64,000 nt of DNA from Microbispora sp. H13382 (GTDB lineage Bacteria > Actinomycetota > Actinomycetes > Streptosporangiales > Streptosporangiaceae). Made by a program: the position numbers and the translations under genes. The notes under the pieces were generated by a model. It made no database searches. It was not told the DNA's origin and saw nothing but the letters and a program-made list of their open reading frames with translations. The stretch is taken from contig NZ_JABBXA010000002.1 of assembly GCF_014161445.1 (NCBI RefSeq), positions 248,001-312,000 on the forward strand, given 5' to 3'. Position 1 is the stretch's first letter. Each line of letters opens with the position of its first letter. Positions 27,520-36,850 of this stretch are shown here, one piece after another.

Positions 27520-29785
27520 GCTGCTCCTCGACGAGTCGGTCCCAGTCCGTGATCACCGGCACGAGTTCACCGCGCGACCACAGCGGGTGCTGGTCACGCC
27601 GATGGGGGTCGCCCGGCACGCCGCTCGCGCCGAACGGGACGATCCACAGGCTCCCGTCGCGCCGGGAGAGGTCCCACACGTAGCGCGCGGCGGGCCCCCG
27701 GGCGAAGTGGTGGGTGACGCCGGGCACGCTCGACGTGGACAGCACGCAGTCGTGGTCGCCGGAAAGGCCCGCCTCCGTCGACGTCGCGCCCGGGATCGCG
27801 GGGTACGGCACCGCCCGCCAGGGGGCGAGCCGGTGCAGGTCGCCCCACCGGACGCCGGTCGCCTCGCAGCGTGCGGTCACGTCCTCCAGCGCCGCCCGGG
27901 CCAGGTCCGCGCGGGCTGCCCGGTCCAGCCCGGGCAGCCGGTCGGTCGTCAGCAGCTTCTCCAGGGCGTACGCCACGCGGGGAGTGAGCGCCAGCCACGG
28001 CCGGAAGACCTCGGGAGCCTCCGCGTCCACGCCGGCGAGGGCGGCCAGGGCGGGGTGGGCCGCCAGGCGCCGCACCACCTCCGCACGGACGGCGGCGTAC
28101 TCCGCCGCGCCGGTGCTGCCGGCGTCCATGCGCCGGTCCCAGCCGAGCAGCCGGTCCCGCAGGCGTACGGCCTCGGGACCGAGCCCGTCAACCCCGGCGA
28201 GCAGGTCCAGGAGAGGGCCCGCGCCCGGCAGCAGCGTGTCGGTGTGGACGGCCGCCATCTCCCCCGCCGACCAGCGCGGCGAGCCGCCGAGCAGGCGGCT
28301 GATCCGGGCGGCGCGGTACGGCGCGGCGAACTCGACGCCGAGCGGCGCGGCGAGCCCCCGCTCGTTGGCCATGACCGTGATGCCGGACACCGCGCGGCGC
28401 GGCATCGGCGCGTACAGGCCGCTCCACTCGTGCCCCGGCTCCCAGGCGGGCACGATCCGCAGCGCGTTGTCCGGGTGGCGCACGGGCACCACACCGGCGA
28501 CCCGGTGCAGCAGCCCGCCACCGGTGTCCGCGGCGAGCACGACGTTGACGGGCTCGGCCCAGCGGACGAGCGCCCGGTCCACGTCGGCCACGGTCTTGGC
28601 CCGCAGCAGCGCCGGCAGCGCCGCGAACCCCAGGTCGCGGCGCACCCGGGGCGGATACCGCAGGCTCACCGCCTCCCACGCGGTCTCCCGCTCGCGGTTC
28701 CGCGCGTCGTCCGGGAAGCCGTTCTCGTGGGACCGGTCCCCAACGGCCGGTCCTTCGTGGTCCGCGCCCGTCGGCCCGAGCCTGTCCGGGCCGGTCCCGC
28801 CGAGCATGACGACCGGGCCGCGCTCGGTCTCGACGACCTCGACCTCGGCCGGGCTCTCCCCCGCGACCTCGACGACCTCGACGTGGGCGGCGCACGGACG
28901 CCAGCCGTCCGGCCCGAGCGCCTCGACGCGGCCTTCGCGGCGCCGGAGCCGTTCCCGGTAGAGGTCCTGGTAGTCGGCCATGGCGTTGGTGATCGCCCAG
29001 GCGACCGAGCCCGCGTGCCCGAAGTGGGCGATGCCCGGGACGCCCGGCACGGCCAGCCCTGCCACGTCGAACTCGGGACAGGCCAGGCGGATCTGCTGGT
29101 AGAAGCCGGGGTCCTCGATGAACCGGTGGGGATCGCCCGCGATCAGGGCTGCGCCGGTGACGGTGCGATCGCCGGGCACCAGCCAGCCGTTGCTGCCCGA
29201 GGTGCCCGGTCCGTCGGCCGCGAACAGCGCGACCGCCTCGGGACCCAGCCGTTCGGCCACCGCCTCGCGCCACAGCTTCGCCGGGAAGTGCGCGAAGAGG
29301 ATGTGGTGGGACAGCCAGATCGCCATCGGTGTCCACGGCTCCCACCGGCCCGGCGCGAGCCCTGCCGCATCCGGACCTGCCGCATCCGGACCTGTCGCGT
29401 CGGGCCCGGCCACGCCGGGCCCTGTCGTCTCTCGCGGTGCCGTTTCCCCCGCGGCGGCGAACTCCGGTGCGCGGCGCGCCCCCTCGGGGAGCCCGGCGTT
29501 GACGCCGTCCACGTAGGCGCGCACCCACGCCGCCGTGTCGCCGTCCAGCGCGTGCAGGCAGCGTTCGGCGGTGTCCGCCAGCCGGGCCTGCCGGGCGAAG
29601 CGGTCCCAGGGCACGGCGTCCGGCCCGAGGACCGCCGCCGACGTGCCGGTCGCCCGGCGCCGCTCCACCTCGATCTGCCAGGCCCGGTCCAGGGCCGTGA
29701 CGCGTCCCTGGGCGAAGGCCAGTTCGTACGGATCGTCCGCGCGCAGGTGAGGGATGCCGAATGCGTCCCGGTACGCGCTGCTCAT
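27509..29785 (-). CDS. penicillin-acylase family Ntn hydrolase of the siderophore locus
   Basis: The 758-residue protein starts SSAYRDAFGIPHLRADDPYELAFAQGRVTALDRAWQIE, the usual alpha-chain start, but with no signal peptide. The predicted nucleophile is the Ser of GTSGSNGWLVPG, where the precursor would self-cleave into alpha and beta chains. NAMADYQDLYRERL and the C-terminal GDHDCVLSTSSVPGVTHHFARGPAARYVWDLS region are typical. A linker before the cleavage site has GPDATGPDAAGPDAAG repeats. In siderophore pathways homologues cut or swap acyl groups (PvdQ removes a fatty acid). Here it may trim or exchange the acyl end of desferrioxamine. Its start codon lies in the 29-bp repeat array. Confidence 0.85.
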   Translation of the reverse strand: MSSAYRDAFGIPHLRADDPYELAFAQGRVTALDRAWQIEVERRRATGTSAAVLGPDAVPWDRFARQARLADTAERCLHALDGDTAAWVRAYVDGVNAGLPEGARRAPEFAAAGETAPRETTGPGVAGPDATGPDAAGPDAAGLAPGRWEPWTPMAIWLSHHILFAHFPAKLWREAVAERLGPEAVALFAADGPGTSGSNGWLVPGDRTVTGAALIAGDPHRFIEDPGFYQQIRLACPEFDVAGLAVPGVPGIAHFGHAGSVAWAITNAMADYQDLYRERLRRREGRVEALGPDGWRPCAAHVEVVEVAGESPAEVEVVETERGPVVMLGGTGPDRLGPTGADHEGPAVGDRSHENGFPDDARNRERETAWEAVSLRYPPRVRRDLGFAALPALLRAKTVADVDRALVRWAEPVNVVLAADTGGGLLHRVAGVVPVRHPDNALRIVPAWEPGHEWSGLYAPMPRRAVSGITVMANERGLAAPLGVEFAAPYRAARISRLLGGSPRWSAGEMAAVHTDTLLPGAGPLLDLLAGVDGLGPEAVRLRDRLLGWDRRMDAGSTGAAEYAAVRAEVVRRLAAHPALAALAGVDAEAPEVFRPWLALTPRVAYALEKLLTTDRLPGLDRAARADLARAALEDVTARCEATGVRWGDLHRLAPWRAVPYPAIPGATSTEAGLSGDHDCVLSTSSVPGVTHHFARGPAARYVWDLSRRDGSLWIVPFGASGVPGDPHRRDQHPLWSRGELVPVITDWDRLVEEQHDH

Positions 29786-29885
29786 GACGTCGTCTCCGAC
29801 ACCGGGATGCTCATGACGTCGTCTCCGGCACCGGGATGTTCACGACGCGGTCTCCGACATCGGGGTGCTCACGACGCGGCCCTCG
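29779..29885 (-). repeat. 29-bp tandem repeat forming a chain of three overlapping 10-codon micro-ORFs
   Basis: Units begin at 29779, 29808, 29837 and a partial one at 29866. On the minus strand each unit holds a GGAG site, a start codon and the TGA of the reading frame before it. Frames: 29872-29840 VSTPMSETAS, 29843-29811 VNIPVPETTS, 29814-29782 MSIPVSETTS. The first GTG overlaps the ABC ATPase stop (GTGA), each stop overlaps the next start (GTGA, ATGA), and the last stop overlaps the acylase ATG at 29785. Because 29 is not a multiple of three, the array cannot become a protein repeat; it keeps restarting. It looks like a stop/start junction duplicated in tandem. Confidence 0.85.
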
Positions 29886-30732
29886 CCGCCGATTCGGCGC
29901 GGCGGCGGGCGGCGGGGACGACCAGCGGAGTGCCGGTCTCCGGGTCGTCGATCACCCGGCAGGGCAGCCGGAAGACCTCCTCCACCAGACCGGCGGTCAT
30001 GACCTCACCGGGCGCGCCTGCGGCCACGACCCGGCCGTCGCGCATCGCGATGAGATGGCCGGCATAGCGGGCGGCGTGGTTGAGGTCGTGGAGCACCGCG
30101 ACGAGCGTGCGGCCGCGCTCCTCGTGCAGCCGCGCGCACAGGTCGAGGACCTCGATCTGGTGGGCGATGTCCAGGTAGGTCGTCGGCTCGTCCAGGAGCA
30201 GCAGCGGCGTCTCCTGGGCCAGCGCCATCGCGATCCACACGCGCTGGCGCTGCCCGCCGGACAGCTCGTCGACCAGGCGCCCGGCCAGGTCGGCGACCCC
30301 GGTGGCCTCCATCGACTCGCGCACCACCCGCTCGTCGTCGGCCGACCACTGGCGCAGCAGCCGCTGGTGGGGATAGCGCCCGCGGCCGACCAGCTCGGCG
30401 ACCGTGATGCCGTCGGGCGCGACGGACGTCTGGGGCAGCAGGCCGAGGGTCCTGGCGACCTTCCTCGCGGGCAGGGAGGTGATGTCACGCCCGTCGAGCA
30501 GCACCGTCCCGGCGGCGGGCCGGAGCGTGCGCGCCAGCGCCCGCAGCAGCGTGGACTTGCCGCAGGCGTTCGGCCCGATGATCACCGTGAAGGACCGGTC
30601 GGGGATGGCGACGTCGAGGTCCTCGGCGACGACCCTTCTGTCGTAGGAGAGGGTCAGCGCGCTGCCGCTCAGACGCGGCCCGTCGTCGTGCATGCCTGCC
30701 ATTGCGTTCCTGTCCACGGTGGTCTCGGTCAT
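29869..30732 (-). CDS. ferric-siderophore ABC transporter ATPase (FepC/FhuC type)
   Basis: The 287-residue ATPase has Walker A GPNACGKSTLLRAL (with Ala-Cys where Gly-Ala/Ser is common), the Q loop in GLLPQTSVAPDGITV, signature LSGGQRQRVWIAMALAQ, Walker B LLLLDEPTTYLDI and the switch His in VLHDLNHAARY. It powers import of ferric desferrioxamine through the two permeases encoded just upstream. ATG 30732 overlaps the permease stop by four bases. Its C-terminal codons lead straight into the 29-bp repeat array. Iron control from the box at 32832-32850 is likely for the whole minus-strand unit. Confidence 0.93.
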   Translation of the reverse strand: MTETTVDRNAMAGMHDDGPRLSGSALTLSYDRRVVAEDLDVAIPDRSFTVIIGPNACGKSTLLRALARTLRPAAGTVLLDGRDITSLPARKVARTLGLLPQTSVAPDGITVAELVGRGRYPHQRLLRQWSADDERVVRESMEATGVADLAGRLVDELSGGQRQRVWIAMALAQETPLLLLDEPTTYLDIAHQIEVLDLCARLHEERGRTLVAVLHDLNHAARYAGHLIAMRDGRVVAAGAPGEVMTAGLVEEVFRLPCRVIDDPETGTPLVVPAARRRAESAARAAS

Positions 30733-31739
30733 ATCCGTCCCGCCTTCCGCTGGGCGGCGAGCAGCCAGACGAGGTAGCCGCCGCCGAGCACCCCCGTCAC
30801 CACCCCGACCGGCAGCTGGTGGCCGGCGAACAGCCGCTGCGCGGCCAGGTCGGCGCCCGTCAGCAGCGCGGCGCCCGTGCACGTCGCGGCGAGCAGGTTC
30901 GGCCCGGGCGTCCCGGTCATCCGCCTGGCCAGGTGCGGGGCGGTGAGCGCGACGAACGACACGGGCCCGGCGGCCGCCGCCGCCAGGGACGTGAGCAGCA
31001 CGGCCGCCCCCAGCAGGACCAGGCGCATGCCCTGCACCCGTACGCCGAGGCCGCGCGCCAGGTCGTCGCCCATCTCGGTGATCGCCAGGGGGCGTGCGCA
31101 ACCGAGCAGCACCACCGGCGCCAGCACCGCCATCGCGGCGAGCAGCGGGAGGACGTCCTCCCAGCCGCGCCCGTCCAGGCTGCCGGTGAGCCACAACATG
31201 GCCCGCGCCGCCTCCATCAGCCGCCCCTGGGTGAGCAGGTAACCGTTGACGCCGGTGAGGATCGCGGTGGCGCCGATGCCCACCAGCACGAGGCGGTGCC
31301 CGTGCAGACCGCCGCGCCAGGCCAGGGCGTAGATGGCCACTCCGGTGAGAACGCCGCCGAGCACCGCGCCGCCCGCGAGCGCCGCGCTGCCGCCCCCCGT
31401 GACGACCACGAGGAGCGCCCCGGCCGCCGAGCCCTGGGTGAACCCGAGCAGGTCGGGGCTGCCCAGTGGGTTGCGTACGAGCGACTGGAAGACCGCGCCG
31501 GCCAGCGCGAGGGCCGCGCCCACGAGCAGCGCGGTGACCACGCGGGGCAGCCGGAGCCCGTGCACGATGAAGTCCTCGGCCGGGCTGCCGCCGCCCAGCA
31601 CGGTGCGTACGACGTCGGAGGGGCTCATCGGGTAGTCGCCGCCGCCGACCGCGAGCACGCCGAACACGAGCGCGAGCAGCAGACAGCCGGCTCCCACGGC
31701 GACGGCCCTGGGCCGGACGATCACATGGCCGGCGGTCAC
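30729..31739 (-). CDS. ferric-siderophore ABC permease, FecCD family (FepG-like)
   Basis: The 336-residue membrane protein belongs to the BtuC/FecCD family, with about nine to ten helices, and carries LRLPRVVTALLVGAALALAGAVFQ, NPLGSPDLLGFTQGSAAGALL and GPVSFVALTAPHLARRMTGTPG, the segment that docks the ATPase. GTG 31739 overlaps the stop of the partner permease by four bases (GTGA), and its own stop overlaps the ATPase ATG. It forms a heterodimeric channel with the 31736-32812 product. Confidence 0.92.
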   Translation of the reverse strand: MTAGHVIVRPRAVAVGAGCLLLALVFGVLAVGGGDYPMSPSDVVRTVLGGGSPAEDFIVHGLRLPRVVTALLVGAALALAGAVFQSLVRNPLGSPDLLGFTQGSAAGALLVVVTGGGSAALAGGAVLGGVLTGVAIYALAWRGGLHGHRLVLVGIGATAILTGVNGYLLTQGRLMEAARAMLWLTGSLDGRGWEDVLPLLAAMAVLAPVVLLGCARPLAITEMGDDLARGLGVRVQGMRLVLLGAAVLLTSLAAAAAGPVSFVALTAPHLARRMTGTPGPNLLAATCTGAALLTGADLAAQRLFAGHQLPVGVVTGVLGGGYLVWLLAAQRKAGRI

Positions 31740-32812
31740 ACCCGGACCTTCCTTCGCACGAAGTACAGGAACAGCGGGCCGCCCAGCACCGCCGTGACGA
31801 TGCCCGCCTGCAGCTCGCCGGGCCGGGCCACCAGCCGGCCGAGCACGTCGGCGCCGAGCAGCAGCACGGGCGCGAGCAGCGCGCAGCAGGGGAGCATCCA
31901 GCGCTGGTCGGGGCCGGTCAGCGCCCGGACGAGGTGCGGCACCATGAGCCCGACGAAGACGATCGGCCCGCAGGCCGCCGTCGCCGTCCCGCACAGCAGC
32001 GTCACCGCCACGATGGCGCCCGCGCGGACCCGGGCGGGGTGCGCGCCGAGCGAGCGGGCCGAGTCGTCGCCGAGCGCGAGCGCGTTGAGCGGCCGGGCCA
32101 GGGCCATGGCCGCCAACAGTCCCGCCGCGATGAACGGCGCCATCATGGCCGCGGTCCCGCCCTGCGCGCTCGCGAGGGAACCGACGGTCCAAAAGCGCAT
32201 GGTCTCCAGCGAGGCGGTGTCGAGCAGCATCGTCCCGTTCACGTACGAGTAGAGCGCGGCGTTGATGGCGGCTCCCGCGAGCGCCAGCCGCGCCGGGGTG
32301 GCCGCGCGACCGCCGCCCACCGCGTACACCAGCACCGACACGGCCGCCGCGCCGGCCAGGGCGAACCAGACGCGGCCCTGGAACGACGCCACGCCGAGCA
32401 GTCCCGCGGCGGTGGCCACCGCGGCCGAGGCGCCCGCGTTGATCCCCAGCAGGCCGGGGTCGGCCAGCGGGTTGCGGGTCAGCGCCTGCATGACGCCGCC
32501 CGCGACCCCCAGCGCGGCGCCGGCCAGCAGCCCGAGGAGGGTGCGCGGCAGCCGCATCTGGTGGACGACCGTGTAGGCGGCCGAGTCGGCGTCCACGAGT
32601 CCGTGCCAGACCTCCACCGGCGAGAGCTGCCGGGCGCCGAGCCCGAGGCTGAGCACGAGGACGGCGGCCAGCGCGATCGCCGAGCCCAGCAACGCCGCCG
32701 CGCGCCGGCCGTTTTCCGCGCGTTTTCCCGGCGCCCGCGCAGGCCTGCTGATCTGCGAGGACTCTGTGACGACCACGACCTGCTCCGGTGGGGGGCCGGG
32801 GACGAATTTCAT
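31736..32812 (-). CDS. ferric-siderophore ABC permease, FecCD family (FepD-like)
   Basis: This 358-residue permease has MRLPRTLLGLLAGAALGVAGGVMQ, TRNPLADPGLLGINAGAS and GPIVFVGLMVPHLVRALTG. It is first in the minus-strand unit permease-permease-ATPase-acylase-acyltransferase-reductase. Several starts are possible: TTG 32827, ATG 32812 (after AGAGGGG) and an internal GTG near residue 11 with a better-spaced GGAG. An iron box lies only about 20 bases upstream, so the 5' leader must be short. Confidence 0.9.
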   Translation of the reverse strand: MKFVPGPPPEQVVVVTESSQISRPARAPGKRAENGRRAAALLGSAIALAAVLVLSLGLGARQLSPVEVWHGLVDADSAAYTVVHQMRLPRTLLGLLAGAALGVAGGVMQALTRNPLADPGLLGINAGASAAVATAAGLLGVASFQGRVWFALAGAAAVSVLVYAVGGGRAATPARLALAGAAINAALYSYVNGTMLLDTASLETMRFWTVGSLASAQGGTAAMMAPFIAAGLLAAMALARPLNALALGDDSARSLGAHPARVRAGAIVAVTLLCGTATAACGPIVFVGLMVPHLVRALTGPDQRWMLPCCALLAPVLLLGADVLGRLVARPGELQAGIVTAVLGGPLFLYFVRRKVRV

Positions 32813-32831
32813 CGCCCCTCTGGACAAGAAC

Positions 32832-32850
32832 TTAGGTAAGGGTAACCTAA
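32832..32850. promoter_or_regulatory. iron box (DmdR1/IdeR operator) between the divergent uptake genes
   Basis: TTAGGTAAGGGTAACCTAA matches the 19-bp actinobacterial iron-box consensus TTAGGTTAGGCTAACCTAA with two or three changes. It lies between the FepD-like permease start (minus) and the binding lipoprotein (plus), so it can repress both when iron is plentiful. The identity of the repressor (a DtxR-type protein) is known for this box in general; the gene itself is not in the window. Confidence 0.9.
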
Positions 32851-32907
32851 CTAGCGATCAACCCCAAGGCCCAGTGTCGGCTGTGCCATGTGAGAGAAAG
32901 ACGAACC

Positions 32908-33969
32908 GTGCGAAACCTGAACTCCCCCATGTCCCGTCGCGGCCTTTTCGCGGCGGGCGGAGCCGCCGTACTCACGCTGGCGCTCGCCGCCTGCGGATCG
33001 AGCGACCCGGCGCCCTCCGCCGCGGGTCAGAGCGCGACGTCGGGCCAGAGCGCGACGTCAGGTCAGGGCGCGACATCGTGGTCCTTCACCGACGACAGGA
33101 AGGAGGCGGTCACGGCCGCGGCCGTCCCGTCGCGGGTCGTGGCGTTCACCGGCGCGGCGGCGGCGCTCGCCGACTACGGGGTGCGGGACGGGATCGTCGG
33201 CGTCTTCGGCGAGACGAAGCGCGCCGACGGCTCGCCCGACCCGCAGGCCGGCGACCTCGACGTGAACAAGGTGACGATCCTCGGCAACGTCTGGGGCGAG
33301 TTCAACATCGAGAAGTACGCGGCGCTGCGCCCCGAGCTTCTCGTCACGCACATGTACGACCCCGGGGCCCTGTGGTACGTCCCGGACGAGAGCAAGGACA
33401 AGATCGTCCAGCTCGCCCCGACCGTCGCCGTCAGCGCGGCCCGCGTCCCGATGACCCAGCCGATCGAGCGCTACGCCGCCCTCGCCGAGTCGCTCGGGGC
33501 GGACCTGAAGGCCCCGAAGGTCGCCGAGGCGAAGGCCAGGTTCGAGGCCGCCGCCGAGAGCGTCCGCAAGGCGGTCGCCGACAACCCCGGGATCAGGGTC
33601 CTGGCCGCTTCCGGCAGCCCCGACGTGCTGTACGTGTCCAACCCGGAGGTCAACACCGACCTCATGTACTTCGCCCAGCTGGGGGTCGAGATCGTCAAGC
33701 CGGACAAGCCCGGCGAGGGCGGTTACTACGAGAACCTGAGCTGGGAGAACGCCGACAAGTACGACGCCGACCTGATCCTGCTCGACAACCGCAGCACCGC
33801 GCTGCAGGCCAAGGACCTGACGTCCAAGCCGGCATGGGCCAAGCTGCCCGCCGTGGAGGCCGACCAGGTCGTCGCCTGGGACCCCGTGCCGCGCTTCTCG
33901 TACGCCGGAGCCGCCCCGATCCTGGAGAGCCTGGCGACGGCGATCCGGAACGCCAAGAAGCTCGGCTGA
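32908..33969 (+). CDS. desE: ferric-siderophore-binding lipoprotein (DesE-like)
   Basis: The 353-residue solute-binding protein has RRGLF then a hydrophobic stretch and the lipobox LALAACG, so it is cleaved and lipidated at the Cys near residue 27. Right after the Cys is a repeat-rich linker (SATSGQSATSGQGATS). The FecB/FepB-type fold follows: VAFTGAAAALADYGV, EFNIEKYAALRPELLVTHMY, TQPIERYAALAESLGADL, and a late YDADLILLDNRST. It hands ferric desferrioxamine to the permease pair. Starts at GTG 32890 or 32908; the latter is used here. It lies downstream of one iron box and ahead of desA with its own box. Confidence 0.88.
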   Translation: MRNLNSPMSRRGLFAAGGAAVLTLALAACGSSDPAPSAAGQSATSGQSATSGQGATSWSFTDDRKEAVTAAAVPSRVVAFTGAAAALADYGVRDGIVGVFGETKRADGSPDPQAGDLDVNKVTILGNVWGEFNIEKYAALRPELLVTHMYDPGALWYVPDESKDKIVQLAPTVAVSAARVPMTQPIERYAALAESLGADLKAPKVAEAKARFEAAAESVRKAVADNPGIRVLAASGSPDVLYVSNPEVNTDLMYFAQLGVEIVKPDKPGEGGYYENLSWENADKYDADLILLDNRSTALQAKDLTSKPAWAKLPAVEADQVVAWDPVPRFSYAGAAPILESLATAIRNAKKLG

Positions 33970-34016
33970 CCACACGTCCGAGAAATCACCGGGGGACACG
34001 TGTCGACTCCCAAAAG

Positions 34017-34035
34017 TTAGGTTCGCCTAACCTAA
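34017..34035. promoter_or_regulatory. iron box upstream of desA
   Basis: TTAGGTTCGCCTAACCTAA differs from the actinobacterial iron-box consensus by one or two central bases. It ends 21 bases before the desA start, in place to block the desABCD promoter when iron is replete. Confidence 0.93.
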
Positions 34036-34056
34036 CCTCAAACGGTAAGGATGACA

Positions 34057-35553
34057 ATGACCTATCCCCATGCCGGGGCCGCGCGGGCGTACCTGTTCAA
34101 CGACCGCACGGTGGAGGGATACCGGCGGGCGATGGCGGCCGGGACCGAGCGGGTGGCGGAGCGGATCCGGCGCGCCGACCGGCCGTTCAGCGGCGTGTCC
34201 CCAGAACGGCTCGCGCCGCGGATCGCCGCGATCGACCTCGAACGGCCGCTGCACGACCAGGCCGCCGTCCTCGACGAGCTCGAACGGGTCTACCTGCGCG
34301 ACGCCGTCTACTTCCACCACCCCCGCTACCTGGCGCACCTCAACTGCCCGGTGGTGATCCCCGCGCTGCTGGGCGAGGCGGTCCTGTCGGCGGTCAACTC
34401 CTCGCTCGACACGTGGGACCAGAGCGCGGGCGGCACGCTCATCGAGCGCCGCCTCGTCGAGTGGACGGCCGGCCGGGTCGGCTTCGGCCCCGCCTCCGAC
34501 GGTGTCTTCACCAGCGGCGGCACCCAGTCGAACCTCCACGCCCTGCTGCTCGCCCGCGAGGAGGCCCGTACGGACGCCTCGCCGGCGCGGCTGCGGGTGA
34601 TCACCTCCGAGGCCGGGCACTTCAGCGTGCGCAAGGCGGCGAACCTGCTCGGCCTCGGCCCGGACGCGGTCGTGACGGTGGAGACCGACGCGCAGCGGCG
34701 CATGCGGCCGGCCGCGCTCGCCCGCGAACTCGGCCGCTGCCGCCGCGCCGGGCTGGTGGTCATGGCCGTGGTGGCCACCGCCGGCACCACCGACTTCGGC
34801 TCGATCGACCCCCTGCCGGAGATCGCCGATCTGTGCGCACGGGCCGGGGCGTGGCTGCACGTGGACGCGGCCTACGGCTGCGGGCTGCTGGTCTCCCGCA
34901 GACGGCGGCACCTGCTCGACGGGATCGAGCGGGCCGACTCGGTCACCGTCGACTTCCACAAGTCCTTCTTCCAGCCGGTCAGCTCCAGCGCCGTGCTGGT
35001 GCGCGACGGCGCGGTCCTGCGGCACGCGGCCCACCACGCCGACTACCTCAACCCCCTGCGGATGGCCGAGCAGGGCATCCCCAACCAGGTGGACAAGAGC
35101 CTGCAGACCACCCGCCGCTTCGACGCGCTCAAGCTCTGGCTGACGCTGCGGACGATGGGCCCGGACGCGGTCGGCGAGCTGTTCGACGAGGTCGTCGACC
35201 GCGCGGCCGAGGCGCACGCGCTGATCACGGCGGACCCGCGTTTCGAGGTCGTCACGCGGTCGCCGCTGAGCACGCTGGTCTTCCGCTACCTGCCGCAGGA
35301 AGGTCCCGGCCGCGAACTCGCCGACGACGCCAACCTGTACGCCCGCGAGGCGCTGGCCGCCTCCGGCGCGGCCGTCGTCGCCGGCACCAAGGTCGACGGC
35401 CGCCACCACCTGAAGTTCACCCTGCTGAACCCCGAGACCACGCTGGACGACATCGCGCACGTCCTCGACCTCCTCGCGGGGCACGCCCGGCGCTACGTGG
35501 ACGAGCTCGCCCCGCCCGCCGACCATCCGGGAGTCACGCATGTCCACGCATGA
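34057..35553 (+). CDS. desA: DesA, pyridoxal-phosphate lysine decarboxylase
   Basis: The 498-residue group II PLP decarboxylase turns lysine into cadaverine, the first step of desferrioxamine synthesis. It shows the conserved cofactor path: [65 protein letters not shown] and the Schiff-base lysine in [17 protein letters not shown] 34051 and 34057 are both in frame; 34057 has AAGG at six bases. The gene opens desABCD and overlaps desB by 14 bases. Its promoter carries an iron box. Confidence 0.96.
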   Translation: MTYPHAGAARAYLFNDRTVEGYRRAMAAGTERVAERIRRADRPFSGVSPERLAPRIAAIDLERPLHDQAAVLDELERVYLRDAVYFHHPRYLAHLNCPVVIPALLGEAVLSAVNSSLDTWDQSAGGTLIERRLVEWTAGRVGFGPASDGVFTSGGTQSNLHALLLAREEARTDASPARLRVITSEAGHFSVRKAANLLGLGPDAVVTVETDAQRRMRPAALARELGRCRRAGLVVMAVVATAGTTDFGSIDPLPEIADLCARAGAWLHVDAAYGCGLLVSRRRRHLLDGIERADSVTVDFHKSFFQPVSSSAVLVRDGAVLRHAAHHADYLNPLRMAEQGIPNQVDKSLQTTRRFDALKLWLTLRTMGPDAVGELFDEVVDRAAEAHALITADPRFEVVTRSPLSTLVFRYLPQEGPGRELADDANLYAREALAASGAAVVAGTKVDGRHHLKFTLLNPETTLDDIAHVLDLLAGHARRYVDELAPPADHPGVTHVHA

Positions 35554-36850
35554 CTTCGTCGCGATCGGGCTGGGGCCGTTCAACCTGGGCCTGGCCTGCC
35601 TGACCGAGCCCATCGCCGAGCTCGACGGCGTGTTCCTGGAGGCGAGGCCCGGCTTCGCCTGGCACCCCGGGATGATGCTCGACTCCGTGACGCTGCAGAC
35701 GCCGTTCATCGCCGACCTCGTCACGCTGGCCGACCCGACCTCGCCGTACTCCTTCCTGAACTACCTGAAGGAGACCGGCAGGCTCTACCCCTTCTACATC
35801 CGCGAGAGCTTCTACCAGCTGCGCGCCGAGTACGACGCGTACTGCCGCTGGGCCGCCGGGCGGCTGGGCAGCGTCCGCTTCGGCCACCGCGTGACCTCCG
35901 TGACGTACGACGAGACCGACGGCCGCTACGTGGTGCGCGCGGTCACCGACGGCGGGGAGGAGACCGAGCACCGTGAGATTGAACACCGGGCCCGGCACCT
36001 CGTGCTCGGCACCGGCACCCCGCCGTACGTGCCGGAGGCCTGCCGGGGCCTCGGCGGCGACCTCGTCCACACCACCGGCTACCTCGACGCCAAGGCCGCG
36101 CTGCAGGCGAAGGAGAGCATCACGGTCGTCGGCAGCGGGCAGAGCGCCGCCGAGATCTACCGGGACCTGCTGGCCGACGTCGACACGCGCGGTTACCGGC
36201 TGAACTGGGTGACCAGATCCCCGCGGTTCTTCCCGCTGGAATACACCAAGCTGACCCTGGAGATGACCTCTCCCGAGTACGTGGACTACTTCCACGCGCT
36301 GCCCGAGGACACCCGCTACCGCCTCGAAGCCGAGCAGAAGTGCCTCTACAAGGGCATCGACGCGGCACTGATCAACGACATCTTCGACCTGCTCTACGCC
36401 AAGACCGTGGGCGGCCCGATCCCCACCCGGCTGCTGACCTGCACCGAGCTGCGCGAGGCGGCCTACGACGCCGGCCGGGGCGAGTACACGCTCGGGCTGC
36501 GCCACGTGGAGCAGGAGCGCGACCACACGCTCGTCACCCAGGGCCTCGTGCTGGCCACCGGCCACCGCTACGAGCCCCCCGCCTTCCTGGAGCCCGTACG
36601 TGACCGGATCCGGTGGGATCGGCACGGCCGGTTCGACGTGGCGAGGAACTACAGCATCGACGTCACCGGCAGGGGGATCTTCCTGCAGAACGGCGCCGCC
36701 CACGCCCACAGCGTCACCTCGCCCGACCTCGGCATGGGCCCGTACCGCAACTCGTGGATCATCAGCCAGATCCTGGGCCGCGAGCACTACCCCATCGAGA
36801 AGGCCATCGCCTTCCAGGAGTTCGGCGCGCCCGAGGGCGTGGTCGCATGA
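35540..36850 (+). CDS. desB: DesB, cadaverine/lysine N-monooxygenase
   Basis: The 436-residue flavin monooxygenase (IucD/SidA family) N-hydroxylates cadaverine. FAD motif [16 protein letters not shown] (residues 5-20, with the family Pro), [23 protein letters not shown] substrate region, NADPH motif [18 protein letters not shown] at about 193-210 and the C-terminal [12 protein letters not shown] are all present. GGGAG precedes the ATG. It overlaps desA by 14 bases and desC by four (ATGA), a tight operon. Confidence 0.96.
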   Translation: MSTHDFVAIGLGPFNLGLACLTEPIAELDGVFLEARPGFAWHPGMMLDSVTLQTPFIADLVTLADPTSPYSFLNYLKETGRLYPFYIRESFYQLRAEYDAYCRWAAGRLGSVRFGHRVTSVTYDETDGRYVVRAVTDGGEETEHREIEHRARHLVLGTGTPPYVPEACRGLGGDLVHTTGYLDAKAALQAKESITVVGSGQSAAEIYRDLLADVDTRGYRLNWVTRSPRFFPLEYTKLTLEMTSPEYVDYFHALPEDTRYRLEAEQKCLYKGIDAALINDIFDLLYAKTVGGPIPTRLLTCTELREAAYDAGRGEYTLGLRHVEQERDHTLVTQGLVLATGHRYEPPAFLEPVRDRIRWDRHGRFDVARNYSIDVTGRGIFLQNGAAHAHSVTSPDLGMGPYRNSWIISQILGREHYPIEKAIAFQEFGAPEGVVA

